This document shows, one piece after another, positions 61,094 through 64,000 of a stretch of DNA of 64,000 bases (its first letter is position 1; every line of letters begins with the position of its first letter). Position numbers and translations under genes: made by a program. Source of the stretch: Pseudomicrostroma phylloplanum (taxonomy: Eukaryota > Basidiomycota > Exobasidiomycetes > Microstromatales); contig BCHS01000009.1 of the NCBI GenBank assembly GCA_039545275.1, positions 248,001 to 312,000 on the forward strand, in the 5' to 3' direction. The notes under the pieces are model-generated. The model was given only the letters and a program-made list of their open reading frames with translations. It was not told the DNA's origin and searched no databases.

Positions 61094-62437
61094 TCATCGC
61101 TTCCTACTGCCATGGGCTGAGCCGCCATTGGCAGTCACTCCACTGGCCTTGGCCACGCCATTCCCACGTGGCTCAACATCCAGCTTCTTCATCTCGTCTT
61201 CTGCTGCGCTCTCTGCCCTCTTGACGCTCGACGTAGCAGAAGCTGTTCTTTGTCTGCTATATGACCTTGCGAAGAATCTGACAAAGAGGATGATCAGAGG
61301 AAGCATATAGGCCGTATTGAAGTGCAGAGCTAGGCCCGATCCCGAGTATTCAAGGCACTGCCCCGATAGGCGCGACGAGGCCCGTGCTGCCGCTGATTGA
61401 AAGAGCTCCTTCCCCGGGGAATACGAAGACGTGGATGAGGAAGAGATCGGCAGCGGCGAGGCTACGGACAAGACTTGTTGTAAGATCTCGTCTGCCGACT
61501 TGCCCTTCACAGCATCCACCAGGCCGAGCTTGGACAGGCCAATGAGCATGCTCCGCGGATGAAGCGTAGTGACCCAGTAAAGATTCGTGATCACCACTCC
61601 CGATGTTATCTGTAGGATCTGCAGCGTCGTGAGATTCCTCTTGAGCTGCCGAGGGAAAGGCCACTTCATAGCCGCACAGAGGTAGTAGGTATACATCGCA
61701 GTGTGTACGCCCGAGTTGAAGGTGACGAAGACCCAGACTGGTGTAGCTTGATACCTGTAAGCGATCCACATGGCTAGGAGAGCTCCAGCATGATGGTAGG
61801 ACTGAAGATTCGAGACGACTTTGCCCTTGAGAACAAGAATGACCGAGTCTATCACTTCGTAGTATTTTGACATGTAGAAGAGCCAGGCATACGGAGCAAG
61901 CGTGACGGTGTTCGTTGGCATAGAGCAGAGCGCAAGCCTCATTCCGGGCAGCCCAGCAGCTCGGTATCCCACAAGAAACGAGTGCAGAACCACAGGTAGC
62001 ATCTGGTAGAAAGTCCATGCACTGTACAAGGCCAACACAGCATTGTGTATGATCACGAGGAGCCTCAGGAAGCTCGGAAAGATGCCGTTGCCCTTTGTGA
62101 GATCCCTGCTTGCGGCTTTGCCGTTCTCGGGCTTGCCCTGGGGCTCTTGATGTCCTGTGAAGAAGTGATTTGCTGAATGCGCTACAACATAGTATACAAG
62201 TGAGAAGATGATGGGTACCCAGGCCTGTAATGACCACTCGTATGTCGAGGTCCCAATCCGGTTGAGCGGCGCAGGCCACGAGGAAGGACCTGGAGGATAG
62301 GGCACAGCCTGCAGGCGCTCAAGCAGGGTCGACGAGGGATCGTCTCGAGGACCCGCGGCGAGCAGCAACTGCGACACCACCGGCACAGAAGACGACGACG
62401 ACATCGTGAGGCTATACCGCTGTGGTGAGGATGACAA
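61094..62437 (-). CDS. ELO-family fatty acid elongase (3-ketoacyl-CoA synthase)
   Basis: The gene is intronless, 447 residues from 62437; an internal Met at residue 12 (62404) is an equally good start. ELO enzymes condense malonyl-CoA with acyl-CoA in the ER membrane. Several hydrophobic helices are visible, for example WVPIIFSLVYYVVAHSA, LLVIIHNAVLALYSAW, and LQILQITSGVVITNLYWV. Diagnostic motifs are YMSKYYEVIDSVILVLKGK (the K-x-x-E-x-x-D box), the histidine box NLQSYHHAGAL with Gln212-x2-His215-His216, and NSGVHTAMYTYY. A Ser-rich loop near residue 320-350 and a hydrophilic tail complete the chain. A Gln-type box (QxxHH rather than HxxHH) is known from several lower-eukaryote elongases acting on polyunsaturated acyl chains. 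That points to a substrate class different from the usual yeast Elo1-3, but does not prove it. Confidence 0.92.
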   Translation of the reverse strand: MSSSPQRYSLTMSSSSSVPVVSQLLLAAGPRDDPSSTLLERLQAVPYPPGPSSWPAPLNRIGTSTYEWSLQAWVPIIFSLVYYVVAHSANHFFTGHQEPQGKPENGKAASRDLTKGNGIFPSFLRLLVIIHNAVLALYSAWTFYQMLPVVLHSFLVGYRAAGLPGMRLALCSMPTNTVTLAPYAWLFYMSKYYEVIDSVILVLKGKVVSNLQSYHHAGALLAMWIAYRYQATPVWVFVTFNSGVHTAMYTYYLCAAMKWPFPRQLKRNLTTLQILQITSGVVITNLYWVTTLHPRSMLIGLSKLGLVDAVKGKSADEILQQVLSVASPLPISSSSTSSYSPGKELFQSAAARASSRLSGQCLEYSGSGLALHFNTAYMLPLIILFVRFFARSYSRQRTASATSSVKRAESAAEDEMKKLDVEPRGNGVAKASGVTANGGSAHGSRKR

Positions 62438-62888
62438 GGAATCTATGGGCGAGCGTGAAAGGAGGAAGATGCTGATCTAATACTAGAGGCTGCGACAGGA
62501 CATCATGCATCAGATCTCCTCTGTTTCCGTCGGCGATTACCGCCGGAAACTCCACTCCCGGACCTTCATCGTCTCGCTTGTTCTAAACTTGTCGCCGCGG
62601 ATTGAGCAGACTGACATACAATCGCAGCCAGGTACTGAGATTGGGGGAACAGGCCGGCGGAACGTGGCCATTCACCCCAGCACACAGTCGGGCCATTCCA
62701 TTGGCCTCGTCTGGAAGAAGTTCAGACTTAAGCCAAAACCAGCCAGGTCTTTGGCACGTGTGCTTCACTCCGCACCTTCATCGTGATGGACAGGCGAGGT
62801 GATGGCAATATGGGATGGGTGTTGGAACGTTCCTGCTCGGCGTTCAAAATGTACAAAGTGTATATAGCCCTCAAAAAGTTGGCATCAT
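62438..62888. other. Intergenic: elongase promoter and hydrolase 3'UTR
   Basis: This 451-bp stretch contains TGTATATAG near 62859. No gene is supported. Confidence 0.4.
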
Positions 62889-64000
62889 CTATAGCGCAGA
62901 CTGATCTGCTCCCTTCTGTGGCTGCGACGTTTGCTGTCTAACAAACTTGATCACCATCCCATCCCAAGCTACTCTAAGGTCAGGCACATGCCTCTGGTCA
63001 TCGCCATTACCCCCTCCACCATTGGTCGCACTACTGTCGTCTTGACTCTTCCTCAGCTTGGAAGCCAGACTCGGCTCAACCTCGATACGGCCTGTCATCT
63101 CTTCTTTGTCCTCATCCCAGACTTCCGCCCACCATCGGGCCCCGCTTCCCTCTCCTCTCCTCTCTTGGCCTTTGCCATTGGACCTTCCCTTCGAACCCGA
63201 GGTTGCCAGCGAAGAAGCTGGCGTAGATGAGATCCAGGTCTTGAGCGATGAGCAAAAGTGATCCAAATCTTCTTGCAGTGCGTGATGCTCGATACGATGC
63301 GTAATGTCTGTCAGGATGCCCAAAGATGGGCCTGCTGGGGCAAAGGCAGGCTCATTGCTACCGCCATCTGCTCGAGACTCATCCGCGGGCAAGCTCAAAA
63401 GCAGGCTGACAGCTTGAGACGTAGAGAAATGGCTCGGGTGTCTCCTAGGCATCAGTGAATCTATCACCACACAGTCCGATCCGGCCATGAGCTTGGCCGT
63501 GGACGGAGGGATATGATGGCAGTCTGACACGTAGCTCATCGAGTCTACTCTAAAGCCCAGTGTGTTGAAGGGAGGGCCTCCGCGGCTTGCAAAGCCGTGA
63601 TACACCGGCAGAGGAGTCACTTGTATACGTTCAGAACCTTTGCCGATGAAAAAGGGCTTGTTGGGATCGATGATGTTCCAGCGTAGTGCTCCAACACCTC
63701 CGCCGCCGGTAGCTTTGCTAACATCGGCCAGGTAAGGGAAAGTGCTGACCGCCACATCCAGGGTCTCCTTTGTCAAGTAGACGTCTACGTGGGACTGCAA
63801 AACGCCACCCATAGTCCATGCTCTGAGATTGTCTAGTCCCAAGATCGCATCTGCGTGTCCATGCGTGAGAAGAACTCCAGCAATCGTTCGGGGCACCTTG
63901 TTCGGCCGGAAGTAGTCCACGCAGGCACCATAGAAGGTGGGGCCAGCATCGATGACAATCAGCTGCTCACCATCGTAGGCGCCGTCCGCACTCTTAGACT
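62889..64000 (-). CDS. PhnP-like metallo-beta-lactamase-fold hydrolase, N-terminus outside the window
   Basis: The frame runs from the stop at 62889 through the window edge at 64000, leaving about 370 residues; the apparent Met at 63920 is a GTG (Val) codon inside the frame and not a start. Upstream of it the frame reads GEQLIVIDAGPTFYGACVDY, the usual strand before the metal site. The metal motif is LLTHGHADAILGLDNLRAW (H-x-H-x-D), later TPLPVYHGF, YVSDCHHIPP and a DCVVIDSL strand. The H-x-H-x-D-A-hydrophobic-G-L-D-D/N-L-R pattern is that of PhnP/phosphoribosyl cyclic phosphodiesterase-like and lipoate-associated hydrolases in fungi. The C-terminal ~120 residues include a Ser/Gly-rich insert. 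The substrate is unknown. No intron is evident in the visible part. Confidence 0.88.
   Translation of the reverse strand, partial: SKSADGAYDGEQLIVIDAGPTFYGACVDYFRPNKVPRTIAGVLLTHGHADAILGLDNLRAWTMGGVLQSHVDVYLTKETLDVAVSTFPYLADVSKATGGGGVGALRWNIIDPNKPFFIGKGSERIQVTPLPVYHGFASRGGPPFNTLGFRVDSMSYVSDCHHIPPSTAKLMAGSDCVVIDSLMPRRHPSHFSTSQAVSLLLSLPADESRADGGSNEPAFAPAGPSLGILTDITHRIEHHALQEDLDHFCSSLKTWISSTPASSLATSGSKGRSNGKGQERRGEGSGARWWAEVWDEDKEEMTGRIEVEPSLASKLRKSQDDSSATNGGGGNGDDQRHVPDLRVAWDGMVIKFVRQQTSQPQKGADQSAL

Overview
This window looks like nuclear DNA of a basidiomycete fungus. Genes are dense, intergenic DNA is GC-rich, and most spliced genes carry one to four short introns (usually 68-131 nt, one of 194 nt) with GTGAGT- or GTACGT-like donors and pyrimidine-rich CAG/TAG acceptors. 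The proteins are typically fungal: Sds3, Sip5, Rsp5, Doa4-like, a PDR-type ABC transporter, class II aldolase and Cdc42. Long Ser-, Arg- and acid-rich low-complexity regions, together with the intron style, suggest Ustilaginomycotina or a related basidiomycetous yeast or smut. That placement is inference; no marker gene here fixes the species. No prophage, IS element, CRISPR array or recognisable biosynthetic cluster is visible, and no strong candidate for a wholly new system stands out. The window reads as an ordinary chromosome arm, interesting mainly for unusual variants of known families and several unrecognised proteins.

Layout. 0-6 kb: the 3' end of an Apn1-type AP endonuclease, a secreted or GPI-like pepsin-family protease, and a seven-helix membrane protein of unknown function (all +). 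6-14 kb: an unrecognised 1.3-kaa Ser-rich protein and a greatly enlarged Sds3 histone-deacetylase subunit (both -). 14-21 kb: a small hydrophilic protein (+) convergent with asparagine synthetase (-), then a divergent promoter with Gcn4-type TGACTC sites leading to the Rsp5/NEDD4 ubiquitin ligase (+). A 42-N assembly gap follows at 21.5 kb. 21.7-30.4 kb: a TauD-type dioxygenase (+), a small two-helix membrane protein (-), a Lys/Ser-rich probable nuclear protein (+), TFIIH subunit Ssl1 (-), and protein farnesyltransferase beta (+), the last two sharing a 293-bp divergent promoter.

30.7-42.4 kb is a minus-strand block: PDR ABC transporter, saccharopine-dehydrogenase-like oxidoreductase, endonuclease III-type DNA glycosylase and Sip5. 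42.4-51.2 kb is a plus-strand block: Cdc42 behind a long leader with a probable 5'UTR intron, a WS/DGAT-type acyltransferase with a long charged N-terminus, and fructose-bisphosphate aldolase with a four-nucleotide first coding exon. 51.2-64 kb: simple repeats, a large Ser-rich protein (+), an intron-containing tRNA-Ile(AAU) (+), then a Doa4/USP8-like deubiquitinase, an ELO fatty-acid elongase and a partial PhnP-like metallo-beta-lactamase-fold hydrolase (all -).

Functional links are those of ordinary housekeeping. Rsp5 and the Doa4-like enzyme act on opposite sides of ubiquitin-dependent endosomal sorting, and farnesyltransferase and Cdc42 both belong to the prenylation and small-GTPase world. 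Apn1 and the glycosylase are base-excision repair enzymes, and Ssl1 serves transcription and nucleotide-excision repair. Nothing in the spacing suggests these are co-regulated clusters. Splice sites were read by eye and checked for frame continuity, not confirmed by transcripts.
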